Positions 8,483 to 18,759 of a stretch of 64,000 bases of DNA are shown here, piece after piece. The stretch lies in assembly GCF_003702045.1 (NCBI RefSeq), contig NZ_RBTP01000016.1:1-64000 (forward strand), written 5' to 3'. The notes beneath the pieces are model-generated. The model searched no databases and was not told where the DNA came from. It was given only the letters and a program-made list of their open reading frames with translations. Numbering within the stretch: position 1 is the first letter of the stretch; each line of letters starts with the position of its first letter. This stretch comes from Pseudomonas viridiflava (GTDB taxonomy: Bacteria > Pseudomonadota > Gammaproteobacteria > Pseudomonadales > Pseudomonadaceae). The translations under genes and the position numbers were made by a program.

Positions 8483-9415
8483 ATGATCAATAACAATAAT
8501 GCAAGCAGCGCACGCATGGCGCTGTTCACCCTGGGAATGCTCGGTTGCTGCGCCAGCGTTCAGGCCACCGAAAACGGCGCGCCGACCACGGCGGTCGGTG
8601 TCTATGACTTCGGCGCGGGGATGATGCCGCCAGCCACGCCTTACGGGACCCTGGGGCTGCGAACCGGGTTTTATTCGGCCAACGTGCAGAAAGATCGTGA
8701 CGGGCGCTCAGTCGACAACCATCTTTCATTGGATGTTTTATCCATCAGCTTAGCCTATATACACCTGACGGATTACACCCTGTTAGGCGCAACTTATGGC
8801 TATAGCGCAGTGGTGCCGTTTTTCAAAATGGACACTTCCCTCAAGGTGCCGACCCCGGCCGGACCACTGAGCCTGGAAGCCGATCCGTTTCGACTGGCCG
8901 ATGTGCAATTTTCGCCAGTGATCCTGCAATGGAATCTTTCGTCGAATCTGTTCATCAACACCCAACTGCAGATCCAGGTACCCACCGGGGACTACGACAA
9001 GAATCGTTTGATTTCTCCGGGGCTCAATCACTGGACGTTCTCGCCGACCGTCAACGCCACTTACATCACCGACAGCGGCTTTGAGGTGTCATCAAGCCTT
9101 CAGGTCGACGTCAACACTCGCAACCCTGCGACCGACTACAAAAACGGTGTCGAATACCGCCACGAATTTGCCGTCGGCCAACATGTAGGGCTGTGGACCC
9201 TGGGCCTGGGCGGCTACTACTACCGCCAGTTCAGCGATGACGACGCGCCGGGGCTGCAGTCGGGCAATCGCGCACGGGCGTTGGCCGTCGGGCCGGCGGT
9301 GAGTTACTTCAAGCCCGGCCTGCCACCCATCTGGCTGCATGTCTACAAGGAAACCGCTGCCCGCAATCGAGCCGAGGGTTACACCGTGGCACTGCGTATT
9401 TCTCAAAGTTTCTAA
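8483..9415 (+). CDS. Outer-membrane transport-like protein, phenol MetA/SphA-like family
   Basis: 310 residues with a signal peptide (cleavage near CASVQATE) and amphipathic beta-strand pattern ending in F (RISQSF), as expected for an outer-membrane barrel. Segments such as LQIQVPTGDYDKNRLISPGLNHWTFSP match the MetA-pathway (phenol degradation) outer-membrane family found beside aromatic and hydrophobic substrate catabolic genes. A paralogue of the same family is at 43538. It is followed after 10 nt by the MFS transporter, so the two probably act in series for uptake of one substrate. Confidence 0.75.
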   Translation: MINNNNASSARMALFTLGMLGCCASVQATENGAPTTAVGVYDFGAGMMPPATPYGTLGLRTGFYSANVQKDRDGRSVDNHLSLDVLSISLAYIHLTDYTLLGATYGYSAVVPFFKMDTSLKVPTPAGPLSLEADPFRLADVQFSPVILQWNLSSNLFINTQLQIQVPTGDYDKNRLISPGLNHWTFSPTVNATYITDSGFEVSSSLQVDVNTRNPATDYKNGVEYRHEFAVGQHVGLWTLGLGGYYYRQFSDDDAPGLQSGNRARALAVGPAVSYFKPGLPPIWLHVYKETAARNRAEGYTVALRISQSF

Positions 9416-9425
9416 GGGGCTGACC

Positions 9426-10658
9426 ATGAACCCATTACGTTCTGATTCCACATTACCCCTCCAGGCCACCGGACGCCGTGAAGGGCTGGTGCTGATGCTG
9501 GGTAGCAGCCTGACCATCATGGGCGCCGTCATGGTGGCACCTGTCCTGCCCAAGCTTGGCGCCGAGTTCGGCCCGCTGGACGCGCACGCTGACTTGCTGG
9601 TGCCGCTGGTGGTCACCGGGCCGGCACTGGCGATTGCGTTGTGCGCGCCGCTGGCCGGATGGTTGGCCGACCGGGTCGGGCGCAAGACCTTGCTGATCAT
9701 CGCCACCCTGCTGTATGGCGTTCTCGGCGCGCTGCCGGCAGTGCTGGATAACTTGCCGGCCATCGTCGGTATACGCATGTTGTTCGGCTGCGCCGAAGCC
9801 GCGGTCATGACCTGCTGCGCCGCGCTGATCGCCGACTATTGGCACGGCGAGGAGCGCATGCGCTATATCAACCGGCAAGTGGTGACCATCGGTCTGGTGG
9901 GCGCGCTGTTCTTCGTGGTGGGCGGGGTGCTGGGGGAACATTCCTGGCGTCAGCCGTTTCTGCTGTACCTGCTGCCATTGCTGCTGGTGCCGGCGATGAT
10001 GAAAGTGCTGTGGGAGCCTGCGGCCAGCCGGCAGCCGATCGACATGCCCGATGCAGGGAGGGTGGCGATCCTGCCCCTGGTGCTGGGTTACCTGCTGATT
10101 TTCAGCGGCATGGTCCTGACGTCTGTCGTGCCGATCCAGGCGCCGGTTCTGCTGGTGGGCATGGGCGTGACCTCCAGCACCCTGATCGGACTGGCGGCGG
10201 GCCTGAGCCTGCTGTCGACTTTGGGTGGTTCGTTAGCCTGGCCGCTGTTGCGACGTCGTATCGGTGTCGCCGGCTGCAATGCAGTGTTGCTGACATTGCT
10301 GGGGGTGGGGCTGTGGCTGCTGACGCGCGGGCAAAACTACAACGCATTACTGCTGGCCATACTGGTTCACGGCCTGGGCGCCGGGCTGTTGGTACCCAAC
10401 GCGATGGCGCCGGTCATGAATGCTCTGAGCGCCAGCACCCGCGGACGCGGCCTGGGCGGATTCACTGCCTGCCTGTATGTCGGCCAGTTTGTCAGCCCGC
10501 TGGTGGTGGCGCTGCTGGGTGCCTACTCGGGCGACCTGCGCCTTTCCATCCAGTGGCTGGCGCTCGCCAGTGTGGCCTCGGCCCTGGTTTGGGCGCTGGC
10601 CGGTCTGCAAGCGCGGCGCAAGGCGCTCACCCGAACGTTGGGCTCAAGTCATTCGTAA
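9426..10658 (+). CDS. Major facilitator superfamily transporter
   Basis: 410 residues with about twelve predicted membrane segments and the MFS loop 2-3 signature GWLADRVGRKTL. ATG 9426 is supported by AAGGGG 7 nt upstream. It sits between the outer-membrane protein and the amidase, and is best read as the inner-membrane importer of the amidase substrate, or as an exporter of a toxic intermediate. The substrate is not determinable. Confidence 0.85.
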   Translation: MNPLRSDSTLPLQATGRREGLVLMLGSSLTIMGAVMVAPVLPKLGAEFGPLDAHADLLVPLVVTGPALAIALCAPLAGWLADRVGRKTLLIIATLLYGVLGALPAVLDNLPAIVGIRMLFGCAEAAVMTCCAALIADYWHGEERMRYINRQVVTIGLVGALFFVVGGVLGEHSWRQPFLLYLLPLLLVPAMMKVLWEPAASRQPIDMPDAGRVAILPLVLGYLLIFSGMVLTSVVPIQAPVLLVGMGVTSSTLIGLAAGLSLLSTLGGSLAWPLLRRRIGVAGCNAVLLTLLGVGLWLLTRGQNYNALLLAILVHGLGAGLLVPNAMAPVMNALSASTRGRGLGGFTACLYVGQFVSPLVVALLGAYSGDLRLSIQWLALASVASALVWALAGLQARRKALTRTLGSSHS

Positions 10659-10674
10659 TCAAGAGGACATGCAC

Positions 10675-12126
10675 ATGGACATCCAGAACCTGCTGGACAC
10701 CGAGGACGCCACGGGATTGGCCGAGTGGCTCCGGCGCGGCGAGCTACAACCCGGCGAGCTGCTGGAGGCGGTCATCGACCGCGTCGAACGGGTCGAGCCG
10801 CAGCTCAACGCCGTGGCCGAGCGCCTGTACGATTCGGCTCGTGAGACCGCACGTACAGCACGGCCCGGTGACGGCATGTTTGCCGGGGTGCCGACCTTGA
10901 TCAAGGACCTTTTCTCACCGGTCAACGGCGCCGCCATGACCAATGGTTCCTGGTCGCTGGGAGGCGCGCGCGCCGACTTCGACGCAGAACTCGTGACGCG
11001 TTTGCGCCGTGCCGGTTGTGTGATTGCCGGCACCAGCACCTCGCCCGAATTCGGTACCTCGTACTCCACCGAGTCCAACCGCTTTGGTGCTACCCGCAAC
11101 CCCTGGAACCTTAGCCACAGCGCGGGCGGCTCCAGCGGCGGCGCGGCGGCTCTGGTGGCGGCGCGCGTCGTGCCGTTTGCTCATGGCAACGATGGCGGTG
11201 GCTCGTTGCGCGTGCCGGCCTCCTGCTGTGGGGTGTTCGGCCTCAAGCCGAGTCGCGGGTTGTTGCCTTCGGGGCCGATGATTGGCGAAGGCTGGGCGGG
11301 GATGGGCACGCCCCATGCCATCACCTTGTCGGTCCGGGACAGTGCCGCGTTGCTGGATGCGACGGCGGGTATCGACCTGGGCGCGCCGTATGCCGCGCCC
11401 CTGCAGGCACAGCCCTATGTCTCGGCACTGCAACGTGATCCACAGCCGCTGCGTATCGCGCTGGTGGAGCAACTCGGGCCGTGGTCGACGTCCAGCACGG
11501 CGCTGGAGTCCGTGCGCGCGGCGGCCAGGCTGTGCGAATCCCTTGGCCACCGTGTCGAGCCGGTGAACCTGCCAGTGGTGCTGCCGGAGTTTCTCGATCA
11601 GGTCTTTACCATCATTGGCGCCAGCACCCGTCACTATGTCGACGTCTTGGGCCGGATGCGTGGCTTCCCAGTGCAGCCTGAGGAACTGGAAGCCCGTACC
11701 CGGATCATCCTGCGCAGCAAGGGCGAGGTCAGCGGTGCGCAGTACGCCGGCGCAGTGGAATGGATCCATGCCCTGGGCCGTCAACTGGCGGTGTTCATGC
11801 AGGACTACGACCTGATCCTGACACCCACCCTGGCCCGTGAACCCTTACCGATCGGCGAGCTGGACCTGCAGGACGACCGCCTGAGCCTGGATGAGTTGAT
11901 CGAGCGCTTCCATAGCTACTCGCCGTTCACCGCGCTGTTCAATGCCAGCGGGCAACCGGCGATGTCGGTACCGTTGCACTGGAGCGCGGCCGGCCTGCCG
12001 ATGGGCGCGCACTTCGCCGCTCGTTTTGGTGAGGAACATACCCTGTTCGCCCTCGCCGCACAGTTGGAGCGGGCACAGCCCTGGCGGCGGCGGATACCGC
12101 CGATCAATGCCTGTGCCGCGCGCTGA
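10675..12126 (+). CDS. Amidase (amidase-signature family)
   Basis: 483 residues of the amidase-signature family, cytoplasmic Ser-cisSer-Lys hydrolases. The triad is visible: K77 in TLIKDLF, S153/S154 in SAGGSSGGAA, S177 in GNDGGGSLR. The region FAHGNDGGGSLRVPASCCG resembles the branch that includes 6-aminohexanoate cyclic-dimer hydrolase (NylA) and other amidases for non-peptide amides. Two in-frame ATGs occur (10669, 10675); the second is preferred as AGAGG is 8 nt away from it. It is the last gene of the AraC-outer membrane protein-MFS set and is likely its catabolic enzyme. Confidence 0.85.
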   Translation: MDIQNLLDTEDATGLAEWLRRGELQPGELLEAVIDRVERVEPQLNAVAERLYDSARETARTARPGDGMFAGVPTLIKDLFSPVNGAAMTNGSWSLGGARADFDAELVTRLRRAGCVIAGTSTSPEFGTSYSTESNRFGATRNPWNLSHSAGGSSGGAAALVAARVVPFAHGNDGGGSLRVPASCCGVFGLKPSRGLLPSGPMIGEGWAGMGTPHAITLSVRDSAALLDATAGIDLGAPYAAPLQAQPYVSALQRDPQPLRIALVEQLGPWSTSSTALESVRAAARLCESLGHRVEPVNLPVVLPEFLDQVFTIIGASTRHYVDVLGRMRGFPVQPEELEARTRIILRSKGEVSGAQYAGAVEWIHALGRQLAVFMQDYDLILTPTLAREPLPIGELDLQDDRLSLDELIERFHSYSPFTALFNASGQPAMSVPLHWSAAGLPMGAHFAARFGEEHTLFALAAQLERAQPWRRRIPPINACAAR

Positions 12127-12195
12127 CCGAACGGTTGGATTGGCAGCCCTTGACCCAATGCCGGTCAATTAAGAGATAGAACGGCAACCAGTAAC

Positions 12196-12233
12196 CTGTG
12201 GCGAGCGGGCTTGCCCCGCGTTGGGCTGCGCAG
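12196..12233. repeat. REP-like palindromic element
   Basis: TGTGGCGAGCGGGCTTGCCC followed by CGCGTTGGGCTGCGCAG has the layout of Pseudomonas REP elements (GTGG, GAGCGGGCTTGC core, then a second small hairpin). It lies between convergent genes. Confidence 0.55.
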
Positions 12234-12326
12234 TCCCGAGCGAAGATGAGGCGTTCCCGCTCATGGCTCTCTGGGTCAGTTGAAGGTGCAAAATTAAGGT
12301 CGAGATGCTGCGAATACATCGAATTA

Positions 12327-12692
12327 TCAACTGCGCTGCTGTGAAGAGGCGTCAGGCGATGATGGGGTCAGTAAGGCCTTGCATTTGGCGTCAAGCCTGG
12401 CTCTGAGCGGCGCGATGGAGGCTGAGGTCATCTTTCCTCGCGGCACCTCTTTGGAAAGTTCGACCATTTTGTGGGCGACGGCATCTTGGTTTTCCGGGGT
12501 ATCACCAGCGCGTGCCAAGAACACATAGAACAGTTTCGATGCTTGCGGCCGGGTGATATCTGGCTGGTCTCCAGCAACTGACAAAATTTCAAAATACGCC
12601 GAACACTCCACATTTTCGTCAGTGGCTGGGGTCGCGTGTACAAAAAAAGACGCACTTGCGAAGGCGGCAAATAGGAATTTAGGGGCGTGCAT
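12327..12692 (-). CDS. Small secreted hypothetical protein
   Basis: 121 residues with a signal peptide (MHAPKFLFAAFASASFFVHA, cut near HATPA) and a mature region with two Cys (C30 in VECSAY, C103 in DAKCKALL) that could form a disulfide. The body is helical. No family is recognised. A weak GGAAT precedes the ATG. It is downstream of, and co-oriented with, another tiny secreted-peptide gene at 12782. Confidence 0.55.
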   Translation of the reverse strand: MHAPKFLFAAFASASFFVHATPATDENVECSAYFEILSVAGDQPDITRPQASKLFYVFLARAGDTPENQDAVAHKMVELSKEVPRGKMTSASIAPLRARLDAKCKALLTPSSPDASSQQRS

Positions 12693-12781
12693 GAAGCAGA
12701 TTCCGTTGTGTTGGGCATGGGTATTTTGTGTAGCGATAGTTCCCTGAACTCAGCGAGACAATCCGGTGCTTCCCGATTGTT

Positions 12782-12913
12782 CTATTTACACGTCCCGCCC
12801 TTATGATGCGAGCCTGTCCCGCCTGTTGGGTGCGTGCCTTTTGGGCACGCGGAGGCAGAGACTGAAACGACTGAAAGGAATACGACGAGTCCGGCGATAA
12901 GGATTTTTTTCAT
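12782..12913 (-). CDS. Secreted 43-residue Gly/His-rich peptide with two cysteines
   Basis: Read on the minus strand, ATG 12913 is preceded by an excellent AAGGAGG (4 nt spacer). It encodes MKKILIAGLVVFLSVVSVSA, a clear signal peptide, then a mature part of about 22-23 residues with CPKGTHPTGG and HHKGGTCK, ending in TAG at 12782. The two Cys could pair, and the His/Gly-rich core could bind metal. Similar short secreted Cys/Gly/His peptides are common in Pseudomonas but their function is unknown to me. Position next to a second secreted protein gene fits a two-gene transcript. Confidence 0.6.
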   Translation of the reverse strand: MKKILIAGLVVFLSVVSVSASACPKGTHPTGGTGSHHKGGTCK

Positions 12914-13121
12914 ACAGCCTCCTTGCACTGCGACATGCAGTAGAAGGCTATCGGCATTGATCGCGTCTCCTTAACAATCAGCCAATCGTGAGCGATCACC
13001 GTTGACCATCACGTAACGGCTGCTCAACAGTTTCGGATTTGGGGAGTGGTGTTCGTCGGCAGGACGCAGAGGAGGGGGAAAATCAAGAATTGCGGCAAGA
13101 TTCTGAAATTGCGGCAATTTC

Positions 13122-13165
13122 AAAACAAAGGGCCTGCGCACTGAAAGCACGCAAGCCCTTGTTTT
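13122..13165 (-). terminator. Terminator after tRNA-Leu
   Basis: On the minus strand a long stem (AAGGGCTTGCG with CGCAGGCCCTT, one bulge) is followed by TGTTTTG. It lies 5 nt beyond the tRNA-Leu 3' end; the plus strand has TTTT at the other side, so it may work in both directions. Confidence 0.75.
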
Positions 13166-13170
13166 ATATG

Positions 13171-13256
13171 TGGTGCCCCGAGCCGGGGTCGAACCGGCAC
13201 GTCCAGAGGACGAGGGATTTTAAGTCCCTTGCGTCTACCAATTTCGCCATCGGGGC
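13171..13256 (-). tRNA. tRNA-Leu (TAA)
   Basis: The minus strand begins GCCCCGATGGCGAAATTGG, has anticodon TAA in GACTTAAAATCC, the long variable arm of a class II tRNA, a GGTTCGACCCC T-arm and an encoded CCA. Length (86 nt) fits tRNA-Leu. Confidence 0.95.
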
Positions 13257-13675
13257 GGTAGCGCCAAGAGCGGGGAATATATACACCTCGCCACCGCGAA
13301 GCAAGCTTGCAGGTGCGTCAGATGGGACAAGATGTGACTGACGGGCGTCGAAAATTTCCCCGGTAAATCATGAAGCTACGATGTGCCGAAGCCAAATACG
13401 CGGGTTTTCTGTGCCTGAACAAATGCCACCACGTCGATAGAGGCGGGTCTAAGCTGTGCTCAGGCTGACAGCTTTTCGGACATATTACGCAGGTCTGCAA
13501 GCGGCGATCCGATAAGTGCCAGTTGAAATCCTTTATCGATGTAGGAGAAACGTCCATGCGTCATCAGCCACGATGACAGGCACTGTCAGAGTTCTGGTCA
13601 CTATGGGCAGTACGAGGTGTTTCGAAGGCTGATGTTGAACAGTGGACTTGCAAGCGGGTATGGACGGTCAGGACG
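13257..13675. other. 419-nt gap without a supported gene
   Basis: No frame here has family features or a good ribosome site. It should contain the tRNA-Leu promoter (leftward) and the promoter of the XRE regulator at 13676 (rightward). No repeat or operator is evident. Confidence 0.4.
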
Positions 13676-14068
13676 ATGAGTGGCATAGGCACAAGGTTGA
13701 AGCAGGAGCGTAAGCGTCTGGGGCTTTCACAGCGCGAACTGGGGCACTTCGGAGGAGTGGCCGCCAATGCACAGGGAAAATACGAAAGTGGTGAGCGGGT
13801 GCCCAAGGCCGATTACCTGGCGGCGGTCGCCAATGTAGGCGTGGACGTTCTCTACGTATTGACCTGCAAGCGCATGGCCGGGATGGAACTGGACACTGTC
13901 ATTAATCGCATGAGTGGTGCAGGGCACCCGCCGGACGACATTTTTATCGAGGTCCAGCACGCGGTCAGGCATCTGGTGACGACGATTGAGGAGCTGTCCA
14001 CGACGTACGATACAAGCAGACAGCCTCAGGACACTGCGCTGAGGGACCCGGTTACCGCAGAGCGGTGA
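13676..14068 (+). CDS. XRE-family helix-turn-helix regulator
   Basis: 130 residues. An N-terminal Cro/cI-type HTH (residues about 4-60: IGTRLKQERKRLGLSQRELG, then NAQGKYESGERVPKADYLAAV) is followed by a helical tail of unknown role. AGGA sits close to the ATG. It is a single gene convergent with topoisomerase IB. Such stand-alone XRE proteins are widespread in Pseudomonas; the target is unknown. No prophage genes are visible nearby. Confidence 0.75.
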   Translation: MSGIGTRLKQERKRLGLSQRELGHFGGVAANAQGKYESGERVPKADYLAAVANVGVDVLYVLTCKRMAGMELDTVINRMSGAGHPPDDIFIEVQHAVRHLVTTIEELSTTYDTSRQPQDTALRDPVTAER

Positions 14069-14094
14069 CCGGGCCGCTAGCTGCTGAGAAAGCG

Positions 14095-15150
14095 TCAGGG
14101 TTTAACTTTGGCGGCCTGCGCCTCGATGCGGTCTGCCAGGGTGCGCAGATAGCTCGCCAGCGCGACTTCCTCAAGGCGTAACCCTTTGCGTTGCCTCAGG
14201 CGCGGAAGCTTTGCCAGATTGCCTAGCAGGAAACCCTCAAGCACCGCCGGGTGGATGTAGCATTTGCGGCAGATGGCAGGCGTGTTGCCCAGTTGTTTGG
14301 AAACAGCCTTGACCATGTCGACAATATGTTTTTTGGCATCAGCTTCAGGTTCCCAGTGCAGCTTCTGCAGGGTGGCCAGCGCCAGCGCGCTCGCAGCCCA
14401 GGTCCGATAGTCTTTGGCGGTGAAGTCCGATCCGGTGAGGCTTTGCAGGTAGGCATTGATGTCCGATGAGGTGACTGTGTGGCGCACACCATCATCGTCC
14501 AGGTACTGAAACAGGTTCTGTCCAGGCAGCTCCATGCAGCGCTTGATCACATTGGCCAGGCGGCGATCTTTCACCGTGACGGAGTGCTCGACACCGCTCT
14601 TGCCGCGAAACTCAAACATGATTTGACCGCCTTTCACTTCCACATGCTTGTTACGCAACGTGGTCAGGCCATAAGAGCGGTTTTCCTTGGCGTACTGGCT
14701 GTTACCGATACGAATCAGCGTGGCGTCCAGCAGTGAGACGACAGTCGCCATGACTTTTTCCCGGCCCATGCCAGGCTGCGCCAGTTGCGCCTCGATTTGC
14801 TTGCGCACCTTGGGCAGGGCGTGGCCAAACTCGATCATGCGCGAATACTTGTCCTGATCGCGTATTTCGCGCCAGCGGGGGTGGTAGCGATACTGCTTGC
14901 GACCCCGAGCGTCGCGACCGGTAGCCTGCAAATGGCCATTGGGATCGGCACAGATCCAGACGTCGGTGTAGGCGGGCGGCACGGCCAGTGCGTTTATGCG
15001 CTTGATCTCGGCCTCGTCCTTGATGCGCTCGCCCTTGGTGTTGAAGTAGGCGAACTTGCCGCGCAGGATTTTGCGCGTGAAACCCGGTTGGGTGTCGTCT
15101 ACGTAATGCAGGTCGCTGGCGAGTGGGCTGATGATCGTCGAGTCAGGCAT
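14095..15150 (-). CDS. DNA topoisomerase IB (poxvirus type)
   Basis: 351 residues, the normal size for bacterial type IB topoisomerases, which relax supercoils through a 3'-phosphotyrosine link. Catalytic residues are visible: Arg147 in LIRIGN, Lys167-168 region in TTLRNKHV, Arg249 in KDYRTWAAS and the nucleophile Tyr298 in CRKCYIHP. It is not a phage integrase, from which it is told by the N-terminal domain (GFTRKILRGKFAYFNTKGERI). It lies 87 nt downstream of modC, probably with its own transcript. Confidence 0.92.
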   Translation of the reverse strand: MPDSTIISPLASDLHYVDDTQPGFTRKILRGKFAYFNTKGERIKDEAEIKRINALAVPPAYTDVWICADPNGHLQATGRDARGRKQYRYHPRWREIRDQDKYSRMIEFGHALPKVRKQIEAQLAQPGMGREKVMATVVSLLDATLIRIGNSQYAKENRSYGLTTLRNKHVEVKGGQIMFEFRGKSGVEHSVTVKDRRLANVIKRCMELPGQNLFQYLDDDGVRHTVTSSDINAYLQSLTGSDFTAKDYRTWAASALALATLQKLHWEPEADAKKHIVDMVKAVSKQLGNTPAICRKCYIHPAVLEGFLLGNLAKLPRLRQRKGLRLEEVALASYLRTLADRIEAQAAKVKP

Positions 15151-15237
15151 GGCGAAATTCCAGAGGCAGTTAAAAACACTGACCGCTGCCCGATGCGGTG
15201 GTGCCGTTTATTTGCGCTTCGCCATGCACTGCCGGTT

Positions 15238-16326
15238 TCAGGCCAGCACCGCCACCGCCTTGATCTGCGCCCACAGCGATTGCCCTCGATGGAGCTGCAA
15301 TTGATCGCTGGAATAACGCGTGATGCGGGCCAGCAATGGCGTGCCGCCCGCATCCAGCCTGACAAGCACGTGTGCCGGATTGTCGGCGACCATTTCTTCG
15401 ATCACCACCACCGGCAACCGATTGAGAATGCTGCTCTGGTGATCAGGCTCAAGACTCAGGCTTATGTCCCGGGCCTGGACCTTGATACGCAAGGTCGTAC
15501 CAGGCTGCATCCGTGCATGGGGAACGCGCATGGCAAGCTCGCTGCCAGGCAGCCTGATGGTCAGGAGCTGATAATGCTCGTCGTATGCACTGACTTCACC
15601 CTCGATCACGACGCCCGCGTCGTCGCCCATCGCCAGCGGCAGATCGAGGCGCGCCAGTGTTTCGCCGATAGGTCCGCTGGCCAGCACGCGACCGGCTTCG
15701 AGCACCACCAAATGGTCGGCCAGCCGGGCGACTTCGTCCTGTGCATGGCTTACATACAACATGGGGATGTCCAGCTCTCTGTGCAGACGCTCCAGATACG
15801 GCAGAATTTCGCGTTTGCGCCTGCTGTCCAGGGCCGACAAGGGTTCATCGAGGAGCAACAGGCGAGGGCTGGTCAGCAGCGCCCGGGCAATGCCAACCCG
15901 CTGACGTTCGCCGCCTGACAGCTTCTCTGGATGCCTTTCAAGCAAGTGATCGATCCCCAGCAACTCGGCAGCCTGAGACAACTGGAGCGTGCGCTCCTGG
16001 GGCGCGATGCGCTTGAGGCCGAACTGCAAGTTGTCCTTGACGGACAGATGTGCAAACAGACTGGCCTCCTGAAAGACGTAGCCGATCGCGCGTTTGTGCG
16101 CAGCGAGAAAGCGGCCTTTTTGGCTGTCTTGCCAGACTTCATCGTTGATCCGGATAAAGCCGTGACTGGCCTTTTCCAGGCCCGCGATACAGCGCAGGCA
16201 AGTGGTCTTGCCCGAACCGGACGGGCCGTACAGGGCTGTGACCCCTGAGCCCGGCAAGGTCAGGTCGACGTCCACCTGGAAATCGGGGTAGGCCATCTGC
16301 AGGCGAATGTCAATCGATGAGGCCAT
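15238..16326 (-). CDS. modC: Molybdate ABC transporter ATP-binding protein ModC
   Basis: 362 residues. Walker [13 protein letters not shown] signature LSGGERQRV, Walker [13 protein letters not shown], and a C-terminal Mop/TOBE molybdate-binding domain (residues about 290-358). It powers molybdate import with ModB and ModA. Start is 3 nt after the modB stop, so translation is probably coupled. Last gene of modABC, which lies behind a perfect ModE-type operator. Confidence 0.95.
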   Translation of the reverse strand: MASSIDIRLQMAYPDFQVDVDLTLPGSGVTALYGPSGSGKTTCLRCIAGLEKASHGFIRINDEVWQDSQKGRFLAAHKRAIGYVFQEASLFAHLSVKDNLQFGLKRIAPQERTLQLSQAAELLGIDHLLERHPEKLSGGERQRVGIARALLTSPRLLLLDEPLSALDSRRKREILPYLERLHRELDIPMLYVSHAQDEVARLADHLVVLEAGRVLASGPIGETLARLDLPLAMGDDAGVVIEGEVSAYDEHYQLLTIRLPGSELAMRVPHARMQPGTTLRIKVQARDISLSLEPDHQSSILNRLPVVVIEEMVADNPAHVLVRLDAGGTPLLARITRYSSDQLQLHRGQSLWAQIKAVAVLA

Positions 16327-16329
16327 GAC

Positions 16330-17010
16330 TCAACGCCATCCCGTTCTGGATTTTCCGCTGGAATAGAGCGCCAGCAGCACCAGAAATGAAAACACCAGCA
16401 TTGCGCCAGCCAGCCAGTGCGCTTGCAGGTACTCCATCGATTCGACGTGGTCGAAAATCTGCACGGAAACCACGCGAGTCTTCTCCGGAATGTTGCCGCC
16501 AATCATTAATACCACCCCGAATTCCCCGACGGTGTGAGCGAACCCTAAAATCGCAGCGGTAATAAAGCCGGGTTTGGCGAGGGGCAGAATCACGCTGAAG
16601 AAGGTATCCCACGGACCGGCGCGCAAGGTCGCGGCCACTTCCAAAGGTCGGGTGCCAATGGCGAAAAAAGCGTTCTGCAACGGCTGAACCACAAAAGGCA
16701 TCGAGTACAGCACCGAGCCGATGACCAGCCCGGTGAAGCTGAACGTCAATGTTCCCAGCCCTAGGCTCTGCGTCAACTGACCAACGGCCCCGTTAGGCCC
16801 CAGCAGCAACAGCAGGTAAAACCCGATGACAGTCGGCGGCAGCACCAGGGGCAGGGCGACGACAGCCCCGACCGGGCCTTTGAGCCACGAGTCGGTGCGC
16901 GCCAGCCACAGTGCGACAGGTGTGCCGACGATCAGTAGAATCACGGTGGTCAGCGACGCCAGCTTCAGGGTCAGCCAGATCGCCGCGATATCGGCGCTTC
17001 CCAGTGGCAT
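16330..17010 (-). CDS. modB: Molybdate ABC transporter permease ModB
   Basis: 226 residues, about five membrane helices and the permease EAA-like loop ([25 protein letters not shown]). It directly abuts modA (no gap) and modC (3 nt), as in other modABC operons. Forms the membrane channel for molybdate. Confidence 0.95.
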   Translation of the reverse strand: MPLGSADIAAIWLTLKLASLTTVILLIVGTPVALWLARTDSWLKGPVGAVVALPLVLPPTVIGFYLLLLLGPNGAVGQLTQSLGLGTLTFSFTGLVIGSVLYSMPFVVQPLQNAFFAIGTRPLEVAATLRAGPWDTFFSVILPLAKPGFITAAILGFAHTVGEFGVVLMIGGNIPEKTRVVSVQIFDHVESMEYLQAHWLAGAMLVFSFLVLLALYSSGKSRTGWR

Positions 17011-17850
<840 letters not shown>

Positions 17851-18063
17851 ACCTGCTGATTTCCGGAAGTAATGATTTAGGGCGAGGTCAGTATCCACAG
17901 CGCCTGTTTGGCCACTTCCGGATGAGTCTGGCTGTGCCCAAACAGGCGGGGCTTCTGATCATTAACGTAAGGAGGCCCGTCATTTGAATACGCCATTAGC
18001 GGTTGGCAATCAGGATCCGGCAGTCGACGCTTCAGATAAAAATGGCGATTGCGTACCCTCTGG

Positions 18064-18091
18064 TTGACATAAAAGACGATCGGTCTAATAT
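18064..18091 (+). promoter_or_regulatory. acuR promoter with overlapping operator
   Basis: TTGACA (18064-18069) and TAATAT (18086-18091) are spaced by 16 nt. The spacer holds the near-palindrome AAAGACGATCGGTCTA, repeated before acuI. A repressor bound here would block polymerase, so AcuR should autoregulate. Confidence 0.7.
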
Positions 18092-18098
18092 CCTCTGC

Positions 18099-18743
18099 AT
18101 GACTATTTTACCTACCCAGAATGTTCAGCCCCGTCGTCCCGGCCGTCCGCCCAAAGTGGACCGGGACAACCTTGAAACCCGTGAGACACTGCTGCGTCGC
18201 GGCCTTGAAGTGCTGACGGAGCAGGGTTTCTCGGCGACCGGCATTGATTACATTCTCAAGGAAGTGGGCGTTCCCAAAGGCTCGTTCTACCACTACTTCC
18301 CCAGCAAGGAAGCGTTTGGCCGTGCTGTGCTGGATGAGTACTGCCGTTACTTCGCCGAGCGCCTTGATCGCTTCTTGCTGGATGAACGCCTGTCGCCGCT
18401 GGAACGACTCGTGGGCTTTGTACAAAGCGCCAAGGCGGGCATGGCCCGTCATGATTATCGGCGCGGGTGCATGGTGGGTAATCTGGGGCAGGAGATCAGC
18501 GTCTTACCCGAAGTTTTTCGGGGCGTGCTGGAGCAGACGCTGTTGGATTGGCAGGCGCGACTCGCCGTATGCCTTGAGGCGGCCAAGGATCATCGCGAGC
18601 TTGCCCGCGACGCGAACTGCAACGAGCTGGCCGCATTTTTCTGGATTGGCTGGGAAGGCGCAGTGTTGCGCGCCCGGTTGGTCAAAAGCGACACCCCGTT
18701 GAACACGTTCATTGCCGGTTTTCTTCGCGGACTGCCGCAATGA
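18099..18743 (+). CDS. acuR: TetR-family regulator AcuR
   Basis: 214 residues. N-terminal TetR HTH (LLRRGLEVLTEQGFSATGIDYILKEVGVPKGSFYHYFPSKEAF) and a C-terminal effector domain matching the AcuR group (acrylate-responsive; RRGCMVGNLGQEIS, FFWIGWEGAVLRARL). Start at 18099 follows the promoter by 7 nt, so the transcript is leaderless or nearly so; longer frames upstream would read through the promoter. Next to acuI, its standard partner. Known members sense acrylate or propionate-type acids. Confidence 0.85.
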   Translation: MTILPTQNVQPRRPGRPPKVDRDNLETRETLLRRGLEVLTEQGFSATGIDYILKEVGVPKGSFYHYFPSKEAFGRAVLDEYCRYFAERLDRFLLDERLSPLERLVGFVQSAKAGMARHDYRRGCMVGNLGQEISVLPEVFRGVLEQTLLDWQARLAVCLEAAKDHRELARDANCNELAAFFWIGWEGAVLRARLVKSDTPLNTFIAGFLRGLPQ

Positions 18744-18759
18744 GCTTTTTCGTCTATTT

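Noticed and set aside
13318..13557. Minus-strand frame of 79 codons in the gap before the XRE gene
   Set aside because: No ribosome site, unusual composition and no motif.
14095..15150. Topoisomerase IB read as a phage integrase
   Set aside because: The N-terminal domain and the CRKCYIHP active site are those of poxvirus-type topoisomerase IB.
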